Shown piece by piece: positions 7,276 to 12,871 of a DNA stretch of 20,374 nt; the stretch's first letter is position 1, and every line of letters begins with the position of its first letter. The translations under genes were made by a program, and so were the position numbers. The notes under the pieces are model-generated. The model searched no databases. It saw only the letters and a program-made list of their open reading frames with translations, and was not told the origin of the DNA. The DNA lies in contig JBDUDK010000045.1 in assembly GCA_040002995.1 (NCBI GenBank), forward strand, positions 1 through 20,374. The letters are read 5' to 3'. This DNA is from JBDUDK01 sp040002995. GTDB lineage: Bacteria > Actinomycetota > Acidimicrobiia > Acidimicrobiales > Ilumatobacteraceae.

Positions 7276-8174
7276 AACGCGGCATGCGTCGCCTCCTCGG
7301 CGCGCTCGTGATCTTCGTCGTGGTCATTGGCGCGGCCGCCGTCCAATGGCTCGACGCCGGGGCCACCGTGCTCAAGATCGTGAAGACGTCGTCGGCCGAT
7401 CATCATTGGACGCCCGACAAGCCGCTGTTCGTCCTGCTGCTCGGCCACGACATACGCCCCGGCGCGGGATGCGGATGCACCGACTCGATCCACATCGTCG
7501 GCATCCCGGCCGGCGGCGGGCAGGCAACGTTCCTCAATATCCCGCGCGATACGAGAGTCAACATTCCCGGCGTCGGCAATCACCGCATCAACGAGGCGTG
7601 GGGACGAGCGAAAGAGAACAAGGAGCAGTTCGCTGCGCAGGTCATCGGCGGCTTCGTCGGGGTCACGATCGACTACACGATCGTGATCGGTTTCAACGAC
7701 TTCCCCAAGTTGATCAACGAGATCGGCGGCGTCACCGTCGACGTGCCCGAATCGATGAGTGACCCGAACTCCGGGGCGTTCTTCAACAAGGGCCTGGTCG
7801 CGATGAACGGCGACCAGGCGTTGGCCTTCTCACGTGACCGGCACCTGGGCGGAGGCGATTTCACCCGGTCGGCGAACCAGACCCGTTTGATCCTTGCCGT
7901 GCTGGCCAAACTCCGTGGCGCAGGCACCGCACCGCTCGAGCAGTTGAAGTACCTCGCGGTCCTGGCCCGGCACAGCATCCTCAACGGCATAGGGACGCGC
8001 GATCTGTACCGGCTCGGCCGGCTGGCGCTTTCGATCGATCCCGCGAGTGTCCGGAGCATGACGATGCCGGGTACGGGTGCGGTCATCGGGGGTGGTGCGT
8101 TCGTGGTGCCGACGGCTGATGCGCCCGGGGTGTTCGCCGACTTCGCCGACGACGCCATCCTCCAGACTCACTGA
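7272..8174 (+). CDS. LytR-CpsA-Psr (LCP) family cell-wall glycopolymer ligase
   Basis: A 300-residue protein with a short cytoplasmic start, one transmembrane helix (about 8-25) and an extracellular LCP domain. LCP enzymes move glycopolymers from a polyprenyl-phosphate lipid to peptidoglycan. Visible family residues are Asp60 and Arg62 in LLLGHDIR, the Thr-Asp-Ser at 70-72, NIPRDTRV at 89-96, INEAWG at 106-111, GGVTVDVP at 152-159, and the distal block FSRDRHLGGGDFTRSANQ (about 186-203) with Arg188, Arg190, Asp196 and Arg199. This is the compact single-domain type without the C-terminal LytR_C domain. GTG at 7272 overlaps the lipoprotein TGA (GTGA), and its own TGA overlaps the glycosylase ATG by one base, so it sits in the middle of a coupled operon. 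Confidence 0.92.
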   Translation: MKRGMRRLLGALVIFVVVIGAAAVQWLDAGATVLKIVKTSSADHHWTPDKPLFVLLLGHDIRPGAGCGCTDSIHIVGIPAGGGQATFLNIPRDTRVNIPGVGNHRINEAWGRAKENKEQFAAQVIGGFVGVTIDYTIVIGFNDFPKLINEIGGVTVDVPESMSDPNSGAFFNKGLVAMNGDQALAFSRDRHLGGGDFTRSANQTRLILAVLAKLRGAGTAPLEQLKYLAVLARHSILNGIGTRDLYRLGRLALSIDPASVRSMTMPGTGAVIGGGAFVVPTADAPGVFADFADDAILQTH

Positions 8175-8956
8175 TGCCGGAAATCCTCGAGGTTGAGGCC
8201 TATCGGCGCGCCGCCGATCGCGTCGTGGGTCGGTCGATAGCGCGCGTTGTCGCACCCGATTCTTGGTACGTGAAGGGGCCGACGTCGCCGAGTGCCGTGC
8301 GACGGGCCTTGACGGGCACCGCGGTGAACGCGGTCCGCCGCACCGGCAAGATGTTGTTGCTCGACAACGACCGAGGTTTGGTGCTCGGTCTGCGTTTCGG
8401 GATGACGGGACGGCTTGTCGTGGACGAGACGGCCGCCATCGACGGCCTCGAGTACGGACCGCGGCGCGCCGAGGCCTCGTGGGATCGCTTCACCCTCCAC
8501 TTCGTCGACGGCGGGACGTTGCGGGTGAACGACCCACGCCGGCTTGGTGGTGTCATGCTCGATCCGGACGAGACCGCGCTCGGCCCTGACGCCCTCACGC
8601 TTTCCCGCAGGGAGCTCGAGGCGGCTCTGACAGCCAGCGCGGCGCCGGTGAAGGCGAGGCTCATGGACCAGGCGCGGATTGCCGGCCTCGGCAACCTCCT
8701 GGTCGATGAGATTCTTTGGAGAGCCCGTATCGACCCCGTGCGATCGGCCGCGTCTCTCGACAAAGGCGAGATCACTCGCCTACACCGTCACGTGAGCAAG
8801 ACGCTGGTCGAGCTGATGGCGCGAGGTGGCTCGCATACCGGCGACCTGCAGGCCGAGCGGGAGCGTGACGGCCATTGCCCGCGTGACGGTGCCCCCCTTC
8901 TGCGGCGCACGATCGGGGGACGTACGACCTATTCGTGCCCGCTTCACCAGCGCTGA
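8174..8956 (+). CDS. Fpg/Nei family DNA glycosylase with atypical zinc finger
   Basis: A 260-residue bifunctional glycosylase/AP lyase of base-excision repair. The mature N-terminus would be Pro2 followed by Glu3 (MPEILEVE), the nucleophile and helper acid of the family. Other matches are Lys59 (RTGKML), NDPRRLGG at 119-126, and the helix-two-turn-helix block RIAGLGNLLVDEILWRARID at 168-187 with Asn174. The C-terminal beta-hairpin carries Arg250 in GGRTTY. The zinc finger is unusual: the usual CxxC...CxxC is CPRD (235-238) and CPLH (255-258), giving ligands Cys, Asp, Cys, His. Fpg versus Nei (8-oxoG versus oxidised pyrimidines) cannot be fixed by eye, and the LEVE start leans away from canonical MutM. 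It is coupled to the LCP gene by TGATG. Confidence 0.92.
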   Translation: MPEILEVEAYRRAADRVVGRSIARVVAPDSWYVKGPTSPSAVRRALTGTAVNAVRRTGKMLLLDNDRGLVLGLRFGMTGRLVVDETAAIDGLEYGPRRAEASWDRFTLHFVDGGTLRVNDPRRLGGVMLDPDETALGPDALTLSRRELEAALTASAAPVKARLMDQARIAGLGNLLVDEILWRARIDPVRSAASLDKGEITRLHRHVSKTLVELMARGGSHTGDLQAERERDGHCPRDGAPLLRRTIGGRTTYSCPLHQR

Positions 8957-8975
8957 CGACCAACACCGTGAAAAG

Positions 8976-9524
8976 ATGCCGACCTTGATGCGCCGCATGC
9001 CCGCCGCAATTGCCGTTTGCCTGTTGACGCTGACCGGCGCGGGTCCCGCACTGGCCGCCGACACCACCACCACGACCCCCACGAAGGCGGTGCCGTCGTC
9101 GACGGTGCCTGTGAGCACGCCTGCGAGCGTCACCCCGCCATCGCTGGTTACCGCACCGACGATCGCGCCGGTGAGCGCAACGACGGCCGCGCCGGTCACC
9201 ATCAAGCAGCGTTCGGCCCGGCGCACCGTCGACACCCTCATCGTGGTGTTGCTCGTCCTCGCGGTCCTGGTGCTCGGCGTCACGTTCTGGTATTGGCGCG
9301 TCACAAAACCTGTGCCCCGCCAGCTCGAACCGCTGGCGACCATGAGCACGCGTACGTGGCGCAAGGCTCCTGCCGCTCGCCGTGAGGCCCGGCTCGAGAA
9401 GGTCCACGCGTTGGCTGCGCCGCTACCTCCTCCGCAGCAGGATGATCGGCCCGTCGACCAGCCGCTCGACCCGCTGCTCGAACCGGCCCCGCCCGCAGCA
9501 CACTCGGAGGCCGCCGACTCGTGA
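8976..9524 (+). CDS. Secreted/membrane protein with Thr-Pro-rich region and one transmembrane helix
   Basis: A 182-residue protein with no family I recognise. The start ATG at 8976 gives a clear signal peptide (basic MPTLMRRM, hydrophobic core to about 22, cleavage after ALA at 25-27). An extracellular low-complexity segment rich in Thr, Pro, Val and Ala follows (28-80). A second hydrophobic helix spans about 86-108 (TLIVVLLVLAVLVLG), and then comes a basic, later Pro-rich cytoplasmic tail (109-182). The layout is a type I membrane protein whose outer part is only a flexible stalk. It lies 19 bases after the glycosylase gene in the same direction. An alternative start at 8988 (MRRMPAA) would also keep the signal peptide. 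Function unknown. Confidence 0.75.
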   Translation: MPTLMRRMPAAIAVCLLTLTGAGPALAADTTTTTPTKAVPSSTVPVSTPASVTPPSLVTAPTIAPVSATTAAPVTIKQRSARRTVDTLIVVLLVLAVLVLGVTFWYWRVTKPVPRQLEPLATMSTRTWRKAPAARREARLEKVHALAAPLPPPQQDDRPVDQPLDPLLEPAPPAAHSEAADS

Positions 9525-9533
9525 CTTGTTCAC

Positions 9534-9539
9534 TACCGT
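9534..9539 (+). promoter_or_regulatory. Putative -10 box (TACCGT) before the 77-aa gene
   Basis: TACCGT fits TANNNT and ends seven bases before the ATG at 9547. No ribosome binding site lies in the 22-base gap after the preceding stop. This suggests a leaderless internal promoter, with weak support. Confidence 0.3.
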
Positions 9540-9546
9540 GACGTGC

Positions 9547-9780
9547 ATGGCCGAGGAGCTCGACGTCGATGCGATGATCAACCGGTTCAAAGAGCGGGCC
9601 GTCGCGGTGAAGAAGCGTCCGCTACCTCCGGTGGCCGGCGTCGAGAGGCAGCGGTTCATCGACCAGGCGCAGACCGATTTCATGGATTTCGCCATCATCG
9701 GCGACGCGGTTGGAACCCTCGAGGACGGCGTACTCGTACTGCGCGTTGATCTTCGGCCCCCGGCTGCGCGTGGCGTCTAG
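9547..9780 (+). CDS. Conserved-looking small protein of unknown function (77 aa)
   Basis: A 77-residue soluble, charged protein without recognised family. The N-terminal half looks helical and amphipathic (LDVDAMINRFKERAVAVKKR), followed by a Pro-rich turn, a second helix (VERQRFIDQAQTDFMDFA) and a short beta segment (GDAVGTLEDGVLVLRVDL). There is no signal peptide, Cys or His. Codon use matches its neighbours, and it fits exactly between the secreted protein gene and the permease gene in the same direction, so it is likely real. The frame is open further upstream into the previous gene, but the ATG at 9547, with its -10-like box, is the reasonable start. The 3' end overlaps the start region of the permease gene. 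Confidence 0.6.
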   Translation: MAEELDVDAMINRFKERAVAVKKRPLPPVAGVERQRFIDQAQTDFMDFAIIGDAVGTLEDGVLVLRVDLRPPAARGV

Positions 9781-10690
9781 GACCTCAGCGGTCCGTACGG
9801 CGTCGGCGTTGCCCGCGGCGCCGCTTGTTGCGGCGGTTATGTCGGTGACGTTCTGGGGTTTCGGCCCGATCATCGTTCACGCAATCGACGCGAGCGGTCT
9901 CACGATTGCGTTCTTCCGCATGTGGATGGCGGTCCCGGTGATGACGCTGCTCATGCTGGCGACGGGCGGTCGCTTTTCGTGGGCGCTCATCAAACAGTGT
10001 GCTTTCGGCGGATTCCTGTTCGCGCTCGACATCGTGTTGGGGTTCACGTCATTTCAAAAGACATCAATCGCCAATGCCACGCTGATCCAAGCTCTGTTGC
10101 CACTACTCGTTTTTCTCGTCGCCGGCCCGCTGTTCGGGGAGCGAATTAAGCGGATCGACTTCCTCGCCGGCGCCGTCGCGATCGCGGGAGTGTGCGTTGT
10201 CGTGCTCGGCGGCTCGAGCGGCCAGGGGCATCTCGCGGGTGATCTGTTCGCTGTTGCCAACTTGTTTGTGTGGACCGTCTACTTCCTCGAGCTCAAGCGG
10301 CGCCGTCGGAGGGGGATCCCGGCGTTCAGCTTCCTCGCGGGCGTGTTTCTCGTCGGTGCCGTCGTCCTCACGCCGTTCGCCCTCTTGGTCAGCAGCGATC
10401 TGCATGCGGTCGGCGGCTCGGACTGGTTGCTGCTGGTGCTGATGGTGTTGCTGCCGGGTGCGGCCGGGCACGGCCTTATGACCTGGGCCCAGCGGACGGT
10501 CGATGTAACGGTCGCGTCGTTGTTGACGCTGGTGTCGCCCGTGGTGTCAGCGTTGGGGGCTTGGTGGATCCACCATCAGAAGTTGAACGGACTGCAGATA
10601 TTCGGGGGAGCGGTCGTGCTCGTGGCGATGGGCGCGGTATCGGTGTCCCACCGACCCGGCGTCGTCGAAGAGGTGCCAGAGGCACTCTGA
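9770..10690 (+). CDS. EamA (DMT superfamily) transporter
   Basis: An inner-membrane permease of the drug/metabolite transporter superfamily, about 307 residues from the GTG chosen here. It contains about ten hydrophobic segments in two EamA repeats. The first repeat starts at VAAVMSVTFWGFGPIIVHA, with the typical Arg-Met block IAFFRMWMAVPVM. The second starts at AGDLFAVANLFVWTVYFLELK and ends with the family block TVASLLTLVSPVVSALGAWW. Such proteins export amino acids, nucleosides or drugs; the substrate is unknown. The start is uncertain: GTG at 9770 overlaps the previous gene by 11 bases, while ATG at 9839 would clip part of the first helix. It is the last gene before the tRNA. Confidence 0.9.
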   Translation: MASRTSAVRTASALPAAPLVAAVMSVTFWGFGPIIVHAIDASGLTIAFFRMWMAVPVMTLLMLATGGRFSWALIKQCAFGGFLFALDIVLGFTSFQKTSIANATLIQALLPLLVFLVAGPLFGERIKRIDFLAGAVAIAGVCVVVLGGSSGQGHLAGDLFAVANLFVWTVYFLELKRRRRRGIPAFSFLAGVFLVGAVVLTPFALLVSSDLHAVGGSDWLLLVLMVLLPGAAGHGLMTWAQRTVDVTVASLLTLVSPVVSALGAWWIHHQKLNGLQIFGGAVVLVAMGAVSVSHRPGVVEEVPEAL

Positions 10691-10721
10691 CGAGGCGGGT
10701 GGTTCATCACACGAAGCCCTT

Positions 10722-10729
10722 GCTAACCT
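10722..10729 (+). promoter_or_regulatory. Extended -10 promoter (TGC-TAACCT) of tRNA-Gly
   Basis: TGCTAACCT places TAACCT at 10724-10729, about 12 bases before the first base of the tRNA, so the primary transcript would have a leader of about five bases. The surrounding 11-mer CTTGCTAACCT is identical to the box before the SAM riboswitch at 3700. Confidence 0.5.
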
Positions 10730-10740
10730 GCCGGACTCAC

Positions 10741-10816
10741 GCGGACGTGGCTCAGCTGGTAGAGCATCACCTTGCCAAGGTGAGGGTCGCGGGTTCGAAT
10801 CCCGTCGTCCGCTCCA
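10741..10816 (+). tRNA. tRNA-Gly (anticodon GCC)
   Basis: A full cloverleaf can be drawn. The acceptor stem is GCGGACG (10741-10747) with CGTCCGC (10806-10812). The D arm is GCTC...GAGC, the anticodon stem TCACC/GGTGA has loop TTGCCAA (anticodon GCC), and the T arm is GCGGG-TTCGAAT-CCCGT. The discriminator base is T at 10813 and an encoded CCA follows (10814-10816). Gly-GCC decodes GGC/GGU, abundant codons in this genome. The gene marks the border between the compact left part and the accessory zone. Confidence 0.96.
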
Positions 10817-10819
10817 TAT

Positions 10820-10841
10820 AAGCCCCAGGTCACAAGGGCTT
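10820..10841 (+). terminator. Possible terminator hairpin after tRNA-Gly
   Basis: AAGCCC (10820-10825) pairs with GGGCTT (10836-10841) around a ten-base loop, four bases after the tRNA. The following TTAGCCTTCT is only moderately T-rich, so this is a weak terminator candidate. Confidence 0.4.
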
Positions 10842-10871
10842 TAGCCTTCTGTCAGGTAATGATCCGCAGAG

Positions 10872-10893
10872 CGCTAAACCAAAACGCTAAACC
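10872..10893. repeat. Short tandem direct repeat (CGCTAAACC x2)
   Basis: CGCTAAACC occurs at 10872-10880 and again at 10885-10893, separated by AAAA. Two TTGACA copies follow just downstream (TTGACAGCGGCACTTGACA). It lies about 55 bases after the tRNA, next to recombinase debris, and may be a remnant of an attachment or binding site. The meaning is unknown. Confidence 0.4.
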
Positions 10894-10894
10894 T

Positions 10895-11121
10895 CTACCG
10901 GCAGTTGACAGCGGCACTTGACACCGGCTGGCGTCCGCGGGCTTGACCAAAGCGGAGTGCGGCGATCGCATCGAGGCAGACCAGAACAAGCGCGAACGGC
11001 TCAGTTCCGGGCGTGACGGCCAAGCGCGTGAACCAGTATTTGCCCCGTTCTGTGGGCAGGTCGCCTCCAGTGAACTCATCGGATGAGGCGGCGCGGTACG
11101 CCGGCCTAGGCGCACGTGCGT
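10895..11121 (-). other. Unassigned reading frame beside the recombinase relic
   Basis: The stretch between the tRNA and the recombinase fragment has no recognisable gene. One minus-strand frame ending near 10895 reads naturally (SSDEFTGGDLPTERGKYWF, then FALVLVCLDAIAALRFGQA), as if from a real protein, but it has no start of its own and no family I know. It may be the tail of the same decayed element or a piece of another one. No promoter or complete gene is seen. Confidence 0.25.
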
Positions 11122-11289
11122 CGGGGCGCTGGGGGAGGGAATTCCTTCGAGGGTGAACATGTCGGCGACGGCGTGAGGGCCTTTGCCGCGGATGAACTCC
11201 GTGAAGATGCGTCGCACGATCGGTGCGGTGATCGGGTCGGGCTCGAGCCGGTGGAGACGTTTGCCGTCGGATGCCTTGCCAGGGTTGCA
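11122..11289 (-). pseudogene. Serine recombinase (Recombinase domain) fragment
   Basis: A minus-strand frame carries the block NPGKASDGKRLHRLEPDP, then TAPIVRRIFTEFIRGKG, then a helix and LEGIPSPSAP. In large serine recombinases (phage or transposon integrases of Actinobacteria) HRLEPDP-hydrophobic-IVRRIF and GIPSPSA mark the Recombinase domain (pfam07508), between the catalytic N-terminal domain and the zinc ribbon. Here there is no catalytic resolvase domain upstream (no Ser nucleophile, no Arg triad) and no zinc ribbon or coiled coil downstream; sequence on both sides loses similarity. The open frame of 196 codons around it is therefore a relic in a longer non-functional frame. It sits about 310 bases past tRNA-Gly, which suggests an old integration event. 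Confidence 0.75.
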
Positions 11290-11383
11290 CCCAACCGTGG
11301 CGACAGGGCGCTCACCGAACGGCGTCTCGTTCTGGCGGTGCTCGGTCATCCCGAGGTCCAGGCGGTCAGCCGGTATTGACAGA

Positions 11384-11800
11384 CCTATACGGCGGTCGAG
11401 GGCTTCAGCCCGACGCCCTCCGCGCTCGAACAACAAGGCCACACCCTGCTAACGCCCGATCCGCCGGCCCACGCTCGGATCCGCAGGCTCGTGAGCGCCG
11501 GCGTCACACCGCGGATGATCGCCCGACTCGACGACCTCGTCGCCCAGCGCGCCAGCCAGGTGCTCGACGCCGCCGCGGAGAAGAGGGACGTAAACTTCGT
11601 GCGCGACGTCGCGTACGCGCTCCCGATGCACGTGATCAGCGACATCGTCGGCATCCCCGAGGCCGACCGGGCTCGACGTCTTCGCCTGGACCGACACGAT
11701 CGTGCGGGCCGCCGATCCGGACCAGGGCATCTCAGCGGAGGCGGAACACGACGCCCAACGATCCCTCTTTTATTCGGCGTGGCCATACTCGCGTTGTCGC
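11384..11800 (+). pseudogene. Cytochrome P450 internal fragment with frameshift
   Basis: The plus strand reads YTAVEGFSPTPSALEQQG, then LLTPDPPAHARIRRLVSAG, VTPRMIARLDDLVAQRA and LPMHVISDIVGIPEADR. DPP-H-R-R-LV and FTPR are hallmarks of the B-C helix region of bacterial P450s, and the rest matches helices D-E. At about 11669-11671 (a GGG run) the frame must shift by +1. P450 sequence then continues as LDVFAWTDTIVRAADPDQG and DAQRSLFYSAW to about 11780. The N-terminal 60-70 residues, the I helix, ExxR and the Cys heme-binding loop are absent. It abuts the recombinase fragment on one side and the metalloprotease 3' end on the other. It is a relic; the shift alone could be an assembly error, but the missing ends could not. 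Confidence 0.85.
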
Positions 11801-11804
11801 GTGA

Positions 11805-12584
11805 CTATCCCGCCCGGATCACGAAGGTGACGAGCCGCTGGCCTGCACCGAGATCACGCTCGTAGACGGCGACGGAGTGCGGGTCGTCCGACCCTGCGAC
11901 ACGGCGTCCCCATTCGCCGGGCGTGTCGAACCCACCAGGAGCACTCGCGGACGATGTTGTGTCGAGCGTGGTGAAGCTGTCGAGATGCGCATAGATGATG
12001 TCCAGCTCGTCGTAGTCGTGCTTGTTGGGATGCTCGTTGTCCGGCGGACCGTACGGGTTCGACGTGTAATCCATACAGGTGCCGAGGTTCGGGTTGTCGA
12101 AGGTCTCGTCCTGATGGTCCAAGCCGAAGGTGTGTCCGACCTCTTGGCACATCACGAGGTTGCGCCATCCCGGCGTGTTGTAGGTCGCGGTCGCGAAGTA
12201 GGTGTCGTTGACCTTGACCGTGCCCTGGGTTATGTGGAGTCCGCTCACCCAGATCTGGGCCACCCCCAGCCAACCGGTGTTGCCGTACCGGGCGTTGCAC
12301 ACCTCGACCTGTCCACTCTTGGCCCTGCACGGTTTCGGATTCGTCGCGCCCGCCACGATCGTGGTGTCCAACACGTCCGACAGTGTCCAGTCCGAGCTTG
12401 TCGTCGCCAGGTAGGGATCCCAGGCGCTCGACACGTTGTCGCCCAGCTTCAACGTGAACGGATTCGCGGTGCGGGCCCAGTGGTAGCCGCCCCACGAATG
12501 GGTCGCACCGGCAGCCGACGGGACCATCACCACCGCGACGGCCGCCACTGCGATGAGCGCCCGCACTCGCCAAGATCCATTCAT
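11805..12584 (-). CDS. Secreted metzincin-like metalloprotease with QExxH motif
   Basis: A 259-residue secreted protein: signal peptide 1-26 (cleavage after AAGA, before THSWGG) and a single domain. The motif CQEVGHTFGLDHQDE (146-160) followed by a Met-turn-like GTCMDYT (168-174) is the metzincin pattern HExxHxxGxxH plus Met-turn, except that the first zinc His is Gln147. Glu148, His151 and His157 are present. Four Cys (86, 96, 146, 170) could form two disulfides, one of them bridging the active helix to the Met-turn. Length is short, with no propeptide Cys switch seen. The start ATG at 12584 has a -10-like GATAAT 12 bases upstream. It may be a weak protease, a non-catalytic binder, or a member of a family that uses Gln as a ligand. 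It seems intact although its neighbours are relics. Confidence 0.85.
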   Translation of the reverse strand: MNGSWRVRALIAVAAVAVVMVPSAAGATHSWGGYHWARTANPFTLKLGDNVSSAWDPYLATTSSDWTLSDVLDTTIVAGATNPKPCRAKSGQVEVCNARYGNTGWLGVAQIWVSGLHITQGTVKVNDTYFATATYNTPGWRNLVMCQEVGHTFGLDHQDETFDNPNLGTCMDYTSNPYGPPDNEHPNKHDYDELDIIYAHLDSFTTLDTTSSASAPGGFDTPGEWGRRVAGSDDPHSVAVYERDLGAGQRLVTFVIRAG

Positions 12585-12595
12585 GCCCGAACCCC

Positions 12596-12601
12596 ATTAT
12601 C
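12596..12601 (-). promoter_or_regulatory. Putative -10 box (GATAAT) of the metalloprotease gene
   Basis: On the minus strand GATAAT ends 11 bases before the ATG, one base off the TATAAT consensus in a GC-rich context. It implies a 5' leader of about five bases. No convincing -35 is seen. Confidence 0.4.
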
Positions 12602-12682
12602 TTCAGCGATCAACGGGAGAGCCCCGCCGACCCATCAGTGTGGTCTACCACTCTCTGTAACGCAATACTCACTGTTCGCAGT

Positions 12683-12793
12683 CAGGGGAGTGGACAGGAC
12701 TCGTCACGGATAGCTGCGGCGATGCGCCACGCAGTGGAGGGTGGGCGCCTGGCGTACCGGGCCGGGCGGATCCCTCGCCGATGGCACGCCGTG
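12683..12793 (+). pseudogene. thiG 3'-end relic (thiazole synthase C-terminus)
   Basis: A plus-strand frame reads IAAAMRHAVEGGRLAYRAG and then RIPRRWHA. This is the very C-terminus of ThiG, thiazole synthase, where A-AM-AVEAGR-AY-AGRIP is almost invariant. The nine residues before it (SGQDSSR) fit the preceding AGA-DP-R segment only loosely, and nothing upstream resembles the TIM-barrel body or the Schiff-base lysine. Only the last 30 or so codons remain, with no start codon, and the reading runs on past the normal ThiG end. It lies in the 287-bp gap between the metalloprotease and the adenosylhomocysteinase-like gene; the rest of that gap shows nothing recognisable. Confidence 0.75.
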
Positions 12794-12871
12794 ACTCGCG
12801 CCCATCATCCGTGTCGCCGCATCCGTCGGGTCGAACCTTCCAGAGCGACCAATCCTCGTTCTCGCGTCGCC

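Noticed and set aside
6633..7583. Large N-terminal extension of the small minus-strand gene
   Set aside because: It is antisense to the lipoprotein and LCP genes; the natural start with a transmembrane segment is at 6632.
11877..12713. Plus-strand frame of 278 codons opposite the metalloprotease
   Set aside because: Antisense shadow; the minus strand has a signal peptide and the metzincin motif.
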